Source: Symsagittifera roscoffensis (lineage: Eukaryota; Xenacoelomorpha; Acoela; Convolutidae). From it: a DNA stretch of 64,000 nucleotides. Location of the stretch: contig NC_087063.1 of NCBI RefSeq assembly GCF_963678635.1, forward strand, positions 40,374,759 through 40,438,758. Direction: 5' to 3'. The notes under the pieces were generated by a model. It made no database searches and was not told where the DNA came from. It saw nothing but the letters and a program-made list of their open reading frames with translations. How positions within the stretch are numbered: the stretch's first letter is position 1; each line of letters starts with the position of its first letter. A program made the translations under genes and the position numbers. Below, in pieces: positions 9,106-19,460 of this stretch.

Positions 9106-12100
9106 CGAAACTCCAGATGATGATGAAATCTTTCCTTTTATAGTAGATGCAGATACTGATAGAGGACAACACATATTTTGTCAAAATTTACTCGTAAATT
9201 TATTTGAACCCGGAATCAGTCCATGTGAAACAGAGTTCCCCGATGTAAAAATCAAAAGACAAATCATAGATCACTATCTAAAAGATATATGCAACATAAC
9301 ACAACAGTATGGAATCTACTCCATAGAATTCACCTCACCAAACCATAATAATAGAAAATATACAATTCAAACAGACGATCTTGATTTAGAATTTTCAAAA
9401 GTTTTTTCAGAATATATAAAAAGCATCCAATATCATAACTCACAAAGAGCAAACTCCATATTCACCAACGAAGTTTTCGCAATAATATATAGTTATATTT
9501 CGATATTAGAAAACGAAATCCCAATAACAAATGTCTCACCGACAGAAACATCTAAACATTTGAAAGTACGACATGAAATCACACTACTCTCTAGTTATTT
9601 AAACATCATTAAAGAAAATTTCACGAAAGACGACGTTTCACAACATACCAAACACGATTTACAAAAAATTTTGGCATGGTTCATAATAGATTATTTCACA
9701 CACAATATTGATTTAATTGCACAAGCAAGAAAAAATTTTAGACCCCAAAATTCGAACGATGATACCGCTATCACAGAACAATCAGATTATGTTTGGGACC
9801 CCGAATGGTCTCATCCCGCATTTATAAGCTTTCCACAATCAATCTCAAGTCAAGCAATAGGTACAATATCTTACATAAGAGATTATGTAAGAGTAATACC
9901 ATTAACAATTGATGCAACACCATTAAACTATAATACATTTTTGCCCGATACACAAAATAATAGTTTAAACTCGACAGTCATACACAACGAAAACCTCAAT
10001 GGAACTAGGAATCTTACTCAACAAGATATCCAGACACCATCACACTTCATAAATGAAGAAATTGTACACACAACAACTACACAACAAAGTATTTCACCAA
10101 TACGCCCAAATTTAACAACACCAAGAAATACAAATCCTTCACAAACACAGGTAACCTTACAATCAACCGTTAAACCTTCGGTTGCTCCAAAATATTCCCA
10201 TATGGATTACCAAACATACAGACCAATGACAATACCATCAAAAACACGCAAAACATTCACTAAAAACAACTTTGCAGACCATAATTATAATTATACACAT
10301 CCATCAAAAACAAATTATCAACCACAAAGGAATTTTAATCAATATACAAAACCTCGAAACTGGGATAACCCAACGGCCCAATATAATTCCAAAAATTTTC
10401 AACCAAATCCTCCACAGGATCGCAGTGAAAATTACCCATTTTTTCAACAGAATAAAAATAAAAAACAAACATCTTATCAAATGGATTATTTATCCTCAGA
10501 TGACGATTTCTTACAACCAGATATATTTGCACAAAATACTCAAGAATATCGTAGACAAGGAATACAGAGAACACGTACAAATCATAGGAATTTTTCTCTA
10601 CAACCAATAGATGCACAACATCAACAACCATTTCAACAACAAAATCTAATTAATACACAATCTTTTCAACCAATTCAACAACAAAATCCAATGACTACAC
10701 ACTCGTATCAACCATCACAAATGCAAAATGAAATACCACTCCCATATTATCTCCAACAACATGAGATAACAAGAAACCAACTTTCAAATTTTTCTCAAAT
10801 GCCAAATGCAGCAGAATCATTACAAATGACAATGAATCCATACCTTATGGGTGGATCATCAATAACATCAAACAAACCTTTAATGGTTTTCACAGGAACA
10901 GACCCTGAATACTCTGTAGAAGATTATTTAAATGCAGTAACAGCAAACCTGATTTTAAATATTGGACCTGAACCAATTAATACGCCACTACATCAAAACT
11001 GGATACATCGACGCACAGCGTTGATACAAACAACCTTAGATGGCGCAGCCCAAAAATGGTTTTCAGTACTACCTCTAGAAATAAAATCAAACTGGAAAAG
11101 ATTTACACAAGAATTTTCAAAAATGTTTGACTCCGAAAGAAACAAACAACAACAAAGAGTTTTATGTAATGAAATTCGCAGATTACCAAACGAAACCATC
11201 AAGCAAATAGCAGTACGAATCGAAACACTAGTTCGAAAAGCATACTCACTAAATACACATGACTATAAAAACACAAAGATGACAGAAATCTTAATGATGA
11301 CCTTAACACCACAATTAAGGAAAATAGCAATAAAAAAGAGAGCATCCCATCCTTCTTCAATTCGAGAACCCGATTTAGATTTTCGAAAACTAGTAGACAA
11401 ATTAGAACAAGCAGAAATCACGATGAAACTAGAAGAAACGGAAAATCTGAAATTACAATACGTTAACAGAATTGAAACGACTCCCACTAATATTAATAAT
11501 ATACAGGAATCAGAAACAGACCTCGTTGAAAAAATCACTGAAATACTCAATATTTACGAAAAGAACCCGAACTTTAAAGGCAAACCATCTTTCAAAAAAT
11601 GGTGTAATTATTGCCGCCGATACGGACATAGTATTTCCGAATGTAGACAAAAACAGCAAGATAGTCAAAATAAACCTCAAAAATACAAAGAACCAAATAA
11701 ATCATTCTATCAATATATGAAAAAAGATCAAAATCTACCAAACAAAAATGTATACAGCAACAACAGTTCAGGAAAACCACTTCCGAACAATACAAGTTAT
11801 ACAAGAAATCAATCCCCATATAACTCAAGTTATAGAGGAAGATCACCAGAACGAAGAAATACACAAAATTCATCACAAAATCACTACAATAGACCAAATA
11901 GTAGAAATAACTACTCCAGATCAAATTCAAATACACAACGATTTGTTTCTAGATCTAATTCCCAATCAAGAAATAACTACTATCCAAACAACCAATCACG
12001 AAATTCATCATACAATAGGAATAGAAACTACTCCTATAATAGAAATAGAAGTTATTCAAACAACCGAAACCAGAATTACCCGAACAATCGATCAAGGAAT

Positions 12101-15100
12101 AACTCATATAATAGATCGAACTATAACAGACCAAACAATAATTACCAAAACAGATCGCGAAATAATTCACAAAATCGACACCCAAGTTATAATAATCGTT
12201 ATAGAAATTATTCCCAATCTCCACACCGGAATAATAATCACTATAATAACTCTAATAATCGTCATAGAAGCAGTACACCTAAACATCAAAGACAAATCAA
12301 TCAAGTACAAGCTAACCCAGAAACAACATCAGACCCCCCAGGTATTGATGACACAGTAACTGATACGTTACAACTCAATCAAATAAACTGTACATCATCA
12401 GATTCAGAAAGTGATACTGAAAACACTCTTACTATCAATATGATAAAAGTCGAAAATGACTATGAATCTGTCATATATGAACAACCCTTTCCATCACATA
12501 TATATGAAAATCAATCAGAATTTCTTCAAAATTATTACACTACACCCATAAATTCCACACCAACGACACAAGAAACAAATGAGATTAACACTACAAATCA
12601 AACCAATAAAAACACCAAAACAAAATGCTTGAATACAAACCAAATTTATCAAAATATACAAAAAGAACAACCCAAAGAAAAAATTTGGACAATACCATTT
12701 CTCTTAGAAAGCCCAAGAAATAAAGAATTTCAACCACCAGACCTTGAAATAGATTTTTTAATTGATTCAGGAGCAGAATCAAACATAATAAACATTCCCA
12801 CATGGAATGAAATAAAAACTTTACATCCAAAGCTAACACCTCTTGAAACCTCCAGCAAACTAGCAACAGCACAAGGATCAACATTGATAAACTACGGAAA
12901 AATCCAATTATTTCTCCTCCCTACCAGAACAATGGAGCAAAGTAAAATTCTAAACAAGCCATTTAAACAAATATTCCATATCACTGATATTAAATATAAT
13001 ATCATTGGAATACCATTTATTTCGAAGTATATACCAACAATTAACATCCTAAATAGTAAAATATTAATCAAAGATAAATATACAAAAACAAAAGAAACAT
13101 CCCTAACATTTTTTCAAAGATTAAACAAACAACCACCATTCTTTTCAAAATTTTATCCAATATATAACCAACAAAGAAAACACCTGAAACCACTATCAGG
13201 AAACATATATAATTTTTCAATCAAACAAGTTCACCAATATGATAAAGAACAAAACAAACAAAAATTTTATATGTCAGATTTTGAATTCAAACCTATTCAC
13301 AAATTTTTCAAAATCACAATCTCATCAATAAAATATTTGAAAAATTCGAATTCAGATATTATTTCCTTACATGTTTATAACAACACACCCTACCAAGTAA
13401 CATTACCTTTAGGACTTTTAGGATATTGTGAAACCAACGCTACAATATCACCAATACACGAAAAAGCCTATCGCGTAAATAATATACTCCAATTACTAGA
13501 TATTTGCCAATCTACAATTCTTAATGAAGAATTATCTATAAATAATATAATAAGTAACGAAAACAGAAATACGGATTATTTCACAAAAACTCCATATTTC
13601 AAACCTACATTCAACATCAGTAACTACACAGAGGACCAACAAAAATTTTTAACAATGTTTAATTTCCAACATTCACAAATAACACAAGACGAATTCGAAA
13701 AGTTAGCCAAACAGCTAATTAAATATTCATCAGTCTATGCAACATCAAAATTCGATGTTGGCAAAATCAGTTCATCACTACATCTCCCGTTAAAACCAGA
13801 CGCAGTTTTCAAAAAACAGAGAGCAAGTAAAGTACCAATTCACTTACATGATAAAGTAAACAGATTACTCGATATTTTAGAACAGTACAATATTATATCA
13901 CCAGTTAATAAAGAAGAACAACCAAAAGGCAACACATTCATCAACCCCGTTATCATTCTAGCTAAAGGAGAATCATTAAAAATCGTTCTCGATGCTAGAT
14001 ACCTCAATTCACTTATAGATGAATCAAAATGTAATTGGCCCATTGAACCAATACAAGTTATTTTAACAAAAATAAACGGCAAATACTTTACAACCGCCGA
14101 TATGAATAGTGCATACAATCAAATGCCACTAGATGAACAATCACGACGTTTAACACAATTTGTTATCGGAAACCAACAATACGAATTTAACCGCTTATTC
14201 TATGGAATATCCATAGGACCAGCAGCATTTTCAGCTTTTATGAGCAAAATTTTTAGACCACTGATACTCAAGAAAAACGCAATCACCTATTTAGACGATG
14301 TTTTTATGCAATCACAAACAAAAGACGAAATGTTCAAAGTTTTAGAAAAATATCATCAAATACTTCAGAACGAAAATCTGAAGGCCGCCCCCGATAAATC
14401 ACACTTCTTTTTGACAAGAGTTAAATTCTTAGGACATAACATAGAAAGAAAAACAATAACTCCACTGAAATCACGCATTGACGCTATTCAAAAACTTCAA
14501 CCACCAACAAATAAAAAGAAAATCCAAGAATTCCTTGGAATGTTAAACTTTTTAAGTAAATATGTTTATAAAATGCAATTATATCTACGACCATTTTACA
14601 ACATCCTTAGACAACAAAATAATTTTGAATGGAACACCGAACATCAAACACGATTCGAAGAAATAAAGAAACTTTTAACCGAACAAATTTCAAATACAAT
14701 CCCAGACCCTGATCAACCATTTTATGCAATGTGCGATGCTTCGAACTTTGGCATCGGCGCAGCACTATTACAATCACATAATGGTACAAATAAAATGAAC
14801 CTGATATCAGCAAATTCCCGATTATTCACTCAAGCAGAGCTACGACTCTCAACTCTAATGAGAGAATGTACAGCCATAATATATACACTGACAGAATATG
14901 AATTTCTGATACTTGGATCAAAACATCCCACAGTTTTATTTACAGACCACAAACCAATCATTTTTCTTTTTACACAGAAATCTAACCCAAACCACCGAGT
15001 TTACAGATTTCAACTAATTCTAATGAAATTTCCAAACTTACATATAGTTTGGACTGCAGGAAAAAATCTTGCATTACCAGACACCTTAAGTCGAAATACA

Positions 15101-17302
15101 CCACCTGAATTACTTACACGAAAAACAACAGTTGAAATACCCAAAAACATAAAATTCTACCTTGCAGAAAACGAAACATCACCCCGATTGGAATGCAAAT
15201 ATGCAGTAAAAACTGATATTGAACAATCACAAATAAATAGTTTACAACATTTCCCACTTTATTTAGATTGTCAAAATAATCATTATGAAGTTGATCTACT
15301 TGGAACATCAACTTTCAAACCAATCCCATATTCTCAATGGATAAAAAATAACACCCAACAAAAACGAACAAAACAACACCCACCTAAAAAAGACCATTTT
15401 CCACTAATTGAAAAAGAAGATTTAACTGATAAAATAAATTTATCAGGACCACAAACAAATGATTCAAAATACACAATAAATCAAGTTTTTGACCTTCACG
15501 ACCCACTTGATACAATACCCTTATCTAAATTAGAAATCGAAAACATTTTTCTCCCCCCAACAGAAATAATTACAATTTCAACACTGAAACAATATCAAAA
15601 CCTTGACCCAGTAATTCGACAACTGAAATCATGGCACAAATATAAAACTAAACCTATCAAAGCAGATTCAACCATTCTAGGAAACAAAACACTCCTCCGA
15701 TACTTTCGCAAATTTAACAACACAACAATTAACGAAAATACAGACCTTTTAGAGTATAACCTGAATGAATCTACAGTTCCATGTCTCCCTTTAAGTATGA
15801 TTCTTATAGCTTTTAATATTTCACATACACAAAATATTAAAGGACACTCTGGATCAGAGAAAACATATTCAAATTTTATACAAAACTTTTATTTCCCAAA
15901 TGCACCAATTTGGATAAAAGTACTATGCAATGACTGTATAGTATGTCAACTAAATAAACCTTACCCAAATCAAAAACAAATAGCACAAAAACAAGATTTT
16001 AAAGGACAAAGTTTGTACTTTAATCATCGTATCTCATTTGATACCAAAGGACCAATTTCACCCTCATCAGAAGGAAACTCCTACATTATGGTAATTGTTG
16101 ACGCATTTACACATTATGTAGCACTTAACCCAGTACCACATTGTAACGCTTATTACGCTTACACAACACTCTATGAACACTGGATAGCAAAATTCGGACT
16201 ACCAGAAATTTTAGTTACAGACAACGGTACAGAATTCATAAATAATGAAATTATCACACTATGTCATTTATATAACATTAAACACAAACCACGTACATCT
16301 CATGCACCTTGGACAAACGGCTTAGTCGAAGGTATGAACCGTTCATTACAAGAATATCTTAGATGTATCATCAACGGAAATGATACAAAATATACCGAAT
16401 GGTCAGCAGATGTAAAATTATTTCCCTTAGCATATAATTCACAAATTACGACAACTCTAGGAATGTCACCATACGAAATGGTTTTTAACCAAAAGCCACG
16501 CAAACCAATAATGTTTACAGCAAATTCTCATAAAAACGCACAAGGTTATTGTCAACCAAATAAAGACTCAATTTGTTATAACCTACCTTTACATACACAC
16601 GATGAAGATCATTTTCATCACCCACAAATTCTTAAATTAGCCTCCGGTACACACACCGAATGGATTCTAAATAGAGATAAAAAACACAATGAAATTTATC
16701 AAAAAATAACAAAAAAGTTATTACAAAGACAAAACATCAATGAACAAATCAATTCACGTTTTACACCAGCCTCCGATTTAAAAATTGGAACATTTGTTTT
16801 AATACCTAATTTTAATACTCAAAAAGGAATTTCTAAAAAATTACAACCCCTCCGAAAAGGACCCTACCAAATAATTGCAAAACCCACTGATGTCACATAT
16901 AAAATTACCGACTCAGACAAAAAAGAAATCGTTCAACATCGAAACAACCTATTACCTTATTACCCAAAAGAATACGCACTCCGCGAATTAACTCAATTAT
17001 ATTCTTTCACAGGATTAAAAATCATTCAAAACGAACCACATCTGAAAAACACAGAACAAAATGATAACCCCACCGAAAATCAAAACACAAAACCAACCGC
17101 CACCAAAAACAATACACAAAACCATAAAGAATCTCCAAAACCAAGAAAAAATAGAAAAATGACAGAACAAATAATACCCCAAGAAGAAATAGACAAATCA
17201 GAACATAGAAAAACAACAAGACTCCGAAATCAACCACGTAAAAACTACAAAATGTTCATCCCCCAATCTAAAATATTAAAGAAAGTAGAATTTAAAAAGT
17301 AA
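9080..17302 (+). CDS. gag-pol: Gag-Pol polyprotein, single 2740-aa ORF
   Basis: One uninterrupted frame encodes capsid and all enzymes. Residues ~600-800 form a retrotransposon Gag capsid domain, and a CX2CX4HX4C zinc knuckle starts at C842. Residues ~877-1075 are a low-complexity Asn/Arg/Ser/Tyr stretch (repeated YNRNRNYS-like units), presumably nucleic-acid binding. The aspartic protease motif DSGAES is at D1229. After it a beta-strand segment (NNTPYQVTLPLGLLGY, ~1443) precedes reverse transcriptase with YLDD at 1737-1740. RNase H begins around D1886 (CDASNFGIGAAL). The integrase has HX6H (2249/2256), CX2C, and a catalytic triad D2321, D2381, E2417 (60 and 35 residues apart). A GPY/F module (KGPYQII, ~2592) follows, then a charged tail. 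No stop or frameshift separates gag from pol, so Gag excess must arise some other way. All catalytic residues I can check are present. Confidence 0.97.
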   Translation: MSSTHTPGDETPDDDEIFPFIVDADTDRGQHIFCQNLLVNLFEPGISPCETEFPDVKIKRQIIDHYLKDICNITQQYGIYSIEFTSPNHNNRKYTIQTDDLDLEFSKVFSEYIKSIQYHNSQRANSIFTNEVFAIIYSYISILENEIPITNVSPTETSKHLKVRHEITLLSSYLNIIKENFTKDDVSQHTKHDLQKILAWFIIDYFTHNIDLIAQARKNFRPQNSNDDTAITEQSDYVWDPEWSHPAFISFPQSISSQAIGTISYIRDYVRVIPLTIDATPLNYNTFLPDTQNNSLNSTVIHNENLNGTRNLTQQDIQTPSHFINEEIVHTTTTQQSISPIRPNLTTPRNTNPSQTQVTLQSTVKPSVAPKYSHMDYQTYRPMTIPSKTRKTFTKNNFADHNYNYTHPSKTNYQPQRNFNQYTKPRNWDNPTAQYNSKNFQPNPPQDRSENYPFFQQNKNKKQTSYQMDYLSSDDDFLQPDIFAQNTQEYRRQGIQRTRTNHRNFSLQPIDAQHQQPFQQQNLINTQSFQPIQQQNPMTTHSYQPSQMQNEIPLPYYLQQHEITRNQLSNFSQMPNAAESLQMTMNPYLMGGSSITSNKPLMVFTGTDPEYSVEDYLNAVTANLILNIGPEPINTPLHQNWIHRRTALIQTTLDGAAQKWFSVLPLEIKSNWKRFTQEFSKMFDSERNKQQQRVLCNEIRRLPNETIKQIAVRIETLVRKAYSLNTHDYKNTKMTEILMMTLTPQLRKIAIKKRASHPSSIREPDLDFRKLVDKLEQAEITMKLEETENLKLQYVNRIETTPTNINNIQESETDLVEKITEILNIYEKNPNFKGKPSFKKWCNYCRRYGHSISECRQKQQDSQNKPQKYKEPNKSFYQYMKKDQNLPNKNVYSNNSSGKPLPNNTSYTRNQSPYNSSYRGRSPERRNTQNSSQNHYNRPNSRNNYSRSNSNTQRFVSRSNSQSRNNYYPNNQSRNSSYNRNRNYSYNRNRSYSNNRNQNYPNNRSRNNSYNRSNYNRPNNNYQNRSRNNSQNRHPSYNNRYRNYSQSPHRNNNHYNNSNNRHRSSTPKHQRQINQVQANPETTSDPPGIDDTVTDTLQLNQINCTSSDSESDTENTLTINMIKVENDYESVIYEQPFPSHIYENQSEFLQNYYTTPINSTPTTQETNEINTTNQTNKNTKTKCLNTNQIYQNIQKEQPKEKIWTIPFLLESPRNKEFQPPDLEIDFLIDSGAESNIINIPTWNEIKTLHPKLTPLETSSKLATAQGSTLINYGKIQLFLLPTRTMEQSKILNKPFKQIFHITDIKYNIIGIPFISKYIPTINILNSKILIKDKYTKTKETSLTFFQRLNKQPPFFSKFYPIYNQQRKHLKPLSGNIYNFSIKQVHQYDKEQNKQKFYMSDFEFKPIHKFFKITISSIKYLKNSNSDIISLHVYNNTPYQVTLPLGLLGYCETNATISPIHEKAYRVNNILQLLDICQSTILNEELSINNIISNENRNTDYFTKTPYFKPTFNISNYTEDQQKFLTMFNFQHSQITQDEFEKLAKQLIKYSSVYATSKFDVGKISSSLHLPLKPDAVFKKQRASKVPIHLHDKVNRLLDILEQYNIISPVNKEEQPKGNTFINPVIILAKGESLKIVLDARYLNSLIDESKCNWPIEPIQVILTKINGKYFTTADMNSAYNQMPLDEQSRRLTQFVIGNQQYEFNRLFYGISIGPAAFSAFMSKIFRPLILKKNAITYLDDVFMQSQTKDEMFKVLEKYHQILQNENLKAAPDKSHFFLTRVKFLGHNIERKTITPLKSRIDAIQKLQPPTNKKKIQEFLGMLNFLSKYVYKMQLYLRPFYNILRQQNNFEWNTEHQTRFEEIKKLLTEQISNTIPDPDQPFYAMCDASNFGIGAALLQSHNGTNKMNLISANSRLFTQAELRLSTLMRECTAIIYTLTEYEFLILGSKHPTVLFTDHKPIIFLFTQKSNPNHRVYRFQLILMKFPNLHIVWTAGKNLALPDTLSRNTPPELLTRKTTVEIPKNIKFYLAENETSPRLECKYAVKTDIEQSQINSLQHFPLYLDCQNNHYEVDLLGTSTFKPIPYSQWIKNNTQQKRTKQHPPKKDHFPLIEKEDLTDKINLSGPQTNDSKYTINQVFDLHDPLDTIPLSKLEIENIFLPPTEIITISTLKQYQNLDPVIRQLKSWHKYKTKPIKADSTILGNKTLLRYFRKFNNTTINENTDLLEYNLNESTVPCLPLSMILIAFNISHTQNIKGHSGSEKTYSNFIQNFYFPNAPIWIKVLCNDCIVCQLNKPYPNQKQIAQKQDFKGQSLYFNHRISFDTKGPISPSSEGNSYIMVIVDAFTHYVALNPVPHCNAYYAYTTLYEHWIAKFGLPEILVTDNGTEFINNEIITLCHLYNIKHKPRTSHAPWTNGLVEGMNRSLQEYLRCIINGNDTKYTEWSADVKLFPLAYNSQITTTLGMSPYEMVFNQKPRKPIMFTANSHKNAQGYCQPNKDSICYNLPLHTHDEDHFHHPQILKLASGTHTEWILNRDKKHNEIYQKITKKLLQRQNINEQINSRFTPASDLKIGTFVLIPNFNTQKGISKKLQPLRKGPYQIIAKPTDVTYKITDSDKKEIVQHRNNLLPYYPKEYALRELTQLYSFTGLKIIQNEPHLKNTEQNDNPTENQNTKPTATKNNTQNHKESPKPRKNRKMTEQIIPQEEIDKSEHRKTTRLRNQPRKNYKMFIPQSKILKKVEFKK
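9101..9103 (+). promoter_or_regulatory. Candidate splice donor just inside gag
   Basis: CCCCAG|GTGACG, eight codons into Gag-Pol, would leave a phase-1 exon end at 9101. Joined to the acceptor at 18318/18319 it would put the ATG-less ORF in frame with the Gag-Pol start codon. Retroviruses and gypsy-type elements use comparable splicing for env. Chance phase agreement is one in three, so this is a hypothesis. Confidence 0.35.
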
Positions 17303-17902
17303 TTTTAAAATTTTATACTTCACAATCTTGAAACCTCCGTAACATTTTTCATTTCAATTTTTCAAAATAACATGCTCACAAGTACGCCATAATTCTAGGT
17401 CAAAATAAACCAATAGGATTCATCCAATCCGCCACTTTCTCTAACTCAAACTAAGATCAATTAGACGAATAATCTAGAACTCCAGGCACATCTCTAACTA
17501 TAACTTTACAACCTCCAGGTCAAAAATAAGCAAATCACTCCAACTTGACAGCTAAAATAAATATCACCATAATACCGTACCCCTCCCTTATCTAATAACC
17601 CAAAGATCAACAATATTTCCCCAACTCAGACCACGAATACCCCCAAAACAAATTTGATAACTTAGCCTAAAGTAACAAAATGAAGATTTTAATTAGCCTA
17701 AAGTATAAAAATCTCACCATACCCCGGATCATTTGACAAACAAAAATAAAGAAAAAGACGACCTCCCAGTCACCATGAAAATTGCCCCCAACAATTTTTT
17801 ACAAAACTCAACCCACTTGTCAAAAAACTAATAAATAATTCGACCACACTAGAAAATCGCCTCAAACAGCAAAAAATATTCGACCAAGAGATCATTTCTT
17901 AA
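17303..17902 (+). other. Spacer between Gag-Pol and the small membrane ORFs
   Basis: AT-rich, with stops in every frame and no recognisable domain. Short phrases recur (AGGTCAAAATAAACC / CCAGGTCAAAAATAAGC; TTAGCCTAAAGTA twice). It may contain RNA signals, but I cannot name one. Confidence 0.4.
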
Positions 17903-18133
17903 ATGCTCTTCTCTCAAACAGTTGCTCAAATACTTATAAATTTTAAACAATTTTTTTCAATACTTGAAGCCTTTATAATATTTCTTTTTGATATACTTGA
18001 ATATTTTCTAATAATCCTAATCATTTTTTGTAACATTTTTTTAATTTTCTACACTATACTCGAACTATTCCTCCAACTTTCCAAAACCCTTGAATATATC
18101 CACAGGTACGATTTTAACAACTTGTCTAAATGA
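17903..18133 (+). CDS. Small hydrophobic protein, 76 aa
   Basis: After about 18 residues nearly the whole chain is Phe/Ile/Leu-rich, enough for two closely spaced membrane segments. The tail is short and polar. The stop codon overlaps the next start as ATGA (18130-18133). A viroporin-like or glycoprotein-assembly role is conceivable from size and position before env, but no family is recognised. Because the DNA is AT-rich, a hydrophobic ORF can arise by chance; the coupled start of the next ORF makes it more likely real. Confidence 0.55.
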   Translation: MLFSQTVAQILINFKQFFSILEAFIIFLFDILEYFLIILIIFCNIFLIFYTILELFLQLSKTLEYIHRYDFNNLSK

Positions 18134-18318
18134 TACGAACAATTTTCAGTAGAACTGATATTTTTTTATTGTTTGTAATTTTCATAACATTTTTATCATC
18201 CCTCATTTTGACAATATGTAAATGTATAAAGAAAGCAATCATCACATTTGCCCTAGCAACAATTTTTCTAATTATTTTTTTGGAAGAATATTATAATAAA
18301 CATAAACCTTCCCACTAG
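18130..18318 (+). CDS. Small membrane protein, 62 aa
   Basis: Two hydrophobic segments (~10-28 and ~36-52) are separated by a CKCIKK basic-cysteine loop. A charged tail EEYYNKHK follows. It begins within the stop of the previous ORF (ATGA), suggesting termination-reinitiation. Its end overlaps the open stretch of the next, ATG-less frame by 13 nt, which lies in the -1 frame. The function is unknown. Confidence 0.55.
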   Translation: MIRTIFSRTDIFLLFVIFITFLSSLILTICKCIKKAIITFALATIFLIIFLEEYYNKHKPSH

Positions 18319-19460
18319 AGAAACAATTCAAAAATCCATCAAAAATTGCTACCCAACAGTCACAGAATCAGTCTTCACCGACATCATCCCAAGATAATCC
18401 AACACCACCTTCAACTACTCAAAATCCTCAAACATCTACACGAATTTCTTTTCAAGACAATCCATACACTTTTGAAGAACGGCACGCTCGTTTATCTGAA
18501 CCACTAGAACCAGTTCAACGACAAGCATCCCTAAGTGAACCAACATATAATCTTTACCCAACACTACCACAAGAACTAAGTAGAATAAGAAATCCTAGTC
18601 AAAACCAAAACACAACAGAAATAAATAGACAAATTATACATCCTCGACGAAATAGAAATTTTCAAACTCCCCGAGTTCATTTTGATATACCTCAATCCCC
18701 ATCACAAACCACTCCAGAAATCACCACTGGTATCACACCAGAAACTCCTACACTTTTTTCACAACGAAGCACTTCAAGTCTACCTTCAGACTACTTAGGT
18801 TCAACACCAACATCTGAACAAATACGTGAAAATCCCTTTAACCCCCCAAACCTAACATCACGACTGCCATATTGGACTACACATTCATTTACACAAGGTG
18901 AACCAAATTTAGTCAATGACCCCATAGATATTTCTACGGATACAACAACATCCTCATCACTACCAGAAACATTATCACTACCATCAACACCATCAATAAG
19001 CCAATTTTCACCACTACCCTTTAACTTAAACTTTCCAAATAATCTCGACGCCAGATATCGAGAACAATCATCAATAAATATTCCTTTAAGACTAGATTGG
19101 AATACATTTACAGCACCTCCACCACTATTTGGACAACATCAAGAAAGTAACCGCCTTCATAACTGGGCACTTAATAGATTACAATATCGCCAAGATATTC
19201 ACAACGATATCCGAGATCACAATATTCAAATACTCCAACAAAACAGTTTACAATTAAAGTTTGAAATCACAGTTAAATTAAACAATATTACACAACATCC
19301 CTACCCATTAAATCCACCTAACATAACAGCTCAATCACTACCACCACCGTTTATAACTACTGAAGTAATATATAAATACGACAGATACACCAAAAACACA
19401 ATTGGTTACATTACATTTTACAATCCATACTCAGGATTATCATACACATGTATATTCTAA
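18306..19460 (+). CDS. ATG-less Ser/Thr/Pro/Gln-rich ORF (~384 codons)
   Basis: This frame is open from just after a TAA at 18303 to the TAA at 19458-19460 and contains no ATG. It is too long and too biased (Ser, Thr, Pro, Gln, Asn; runs such as SSSLPETLSLPSTPS) to be accidental. The first two thirds look disordered. The last ~130 residues are more structured, with NWALNRLQYRQDIHND and ITVKLNNITQ. It ends overlapping the Env start by 13 nt. Expression could come from splicing at CCCACTAG|AGAAAC (18318/18319) or from a -1 frameshift out of the preceding ORF. I recognise no family. Confidence 0.75.
   Translation, partial: TFPLEKQFKNPSKIATQQSQNQSSPTSSQDNPTPPSTTQNPQTSTRISFQDNPYTFEERHARLSEPLEPVQRQASLSEPTYNLYPTLPQELSRIRNPSQNQNTTEINRQIIHPRRNRNFQTPRVHFDIPQSPSQTTPEITTGITPETPTLFSQRSTSSLPSDYLGSTPTSEQIRENPFNPPNLTSRLPYWTTHSFTQGEPNLVNDPIDISTDTTTSSSLPETLSLPSTPSISQFSPLPFNLNFPNNLDARYREQSSINIPLRLDWNTFTAPPPLFGQHQESNRLHNWALNRLQYRQDIHNDIRDHNIQILQQNSLQLKFEITVKLNNITQHPYPLNPPNITAQSLPPPFITTEVIYKYDRYTKNTIGYITFYNPYSGLSYTCIF
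18318..18320 (+). promoter_or_regulatory. Candidate splice acceptor for the ATG-less ORF
   Basis: CCTTCCCACTAG|AG, at the stop codon of the 62-aa ORF, is pyrimidine-rich and leaves two bases to complete a codon in the downstream frame. That is the phase offered by the donor at 9101. Confidence 0.4.

Noticed and set aside
11748-12359. 203-aa ORF within gag-pol in another frame
   Set aside because: Produced by the low-complexity Asn/Arg linker; no independent start context or domain.
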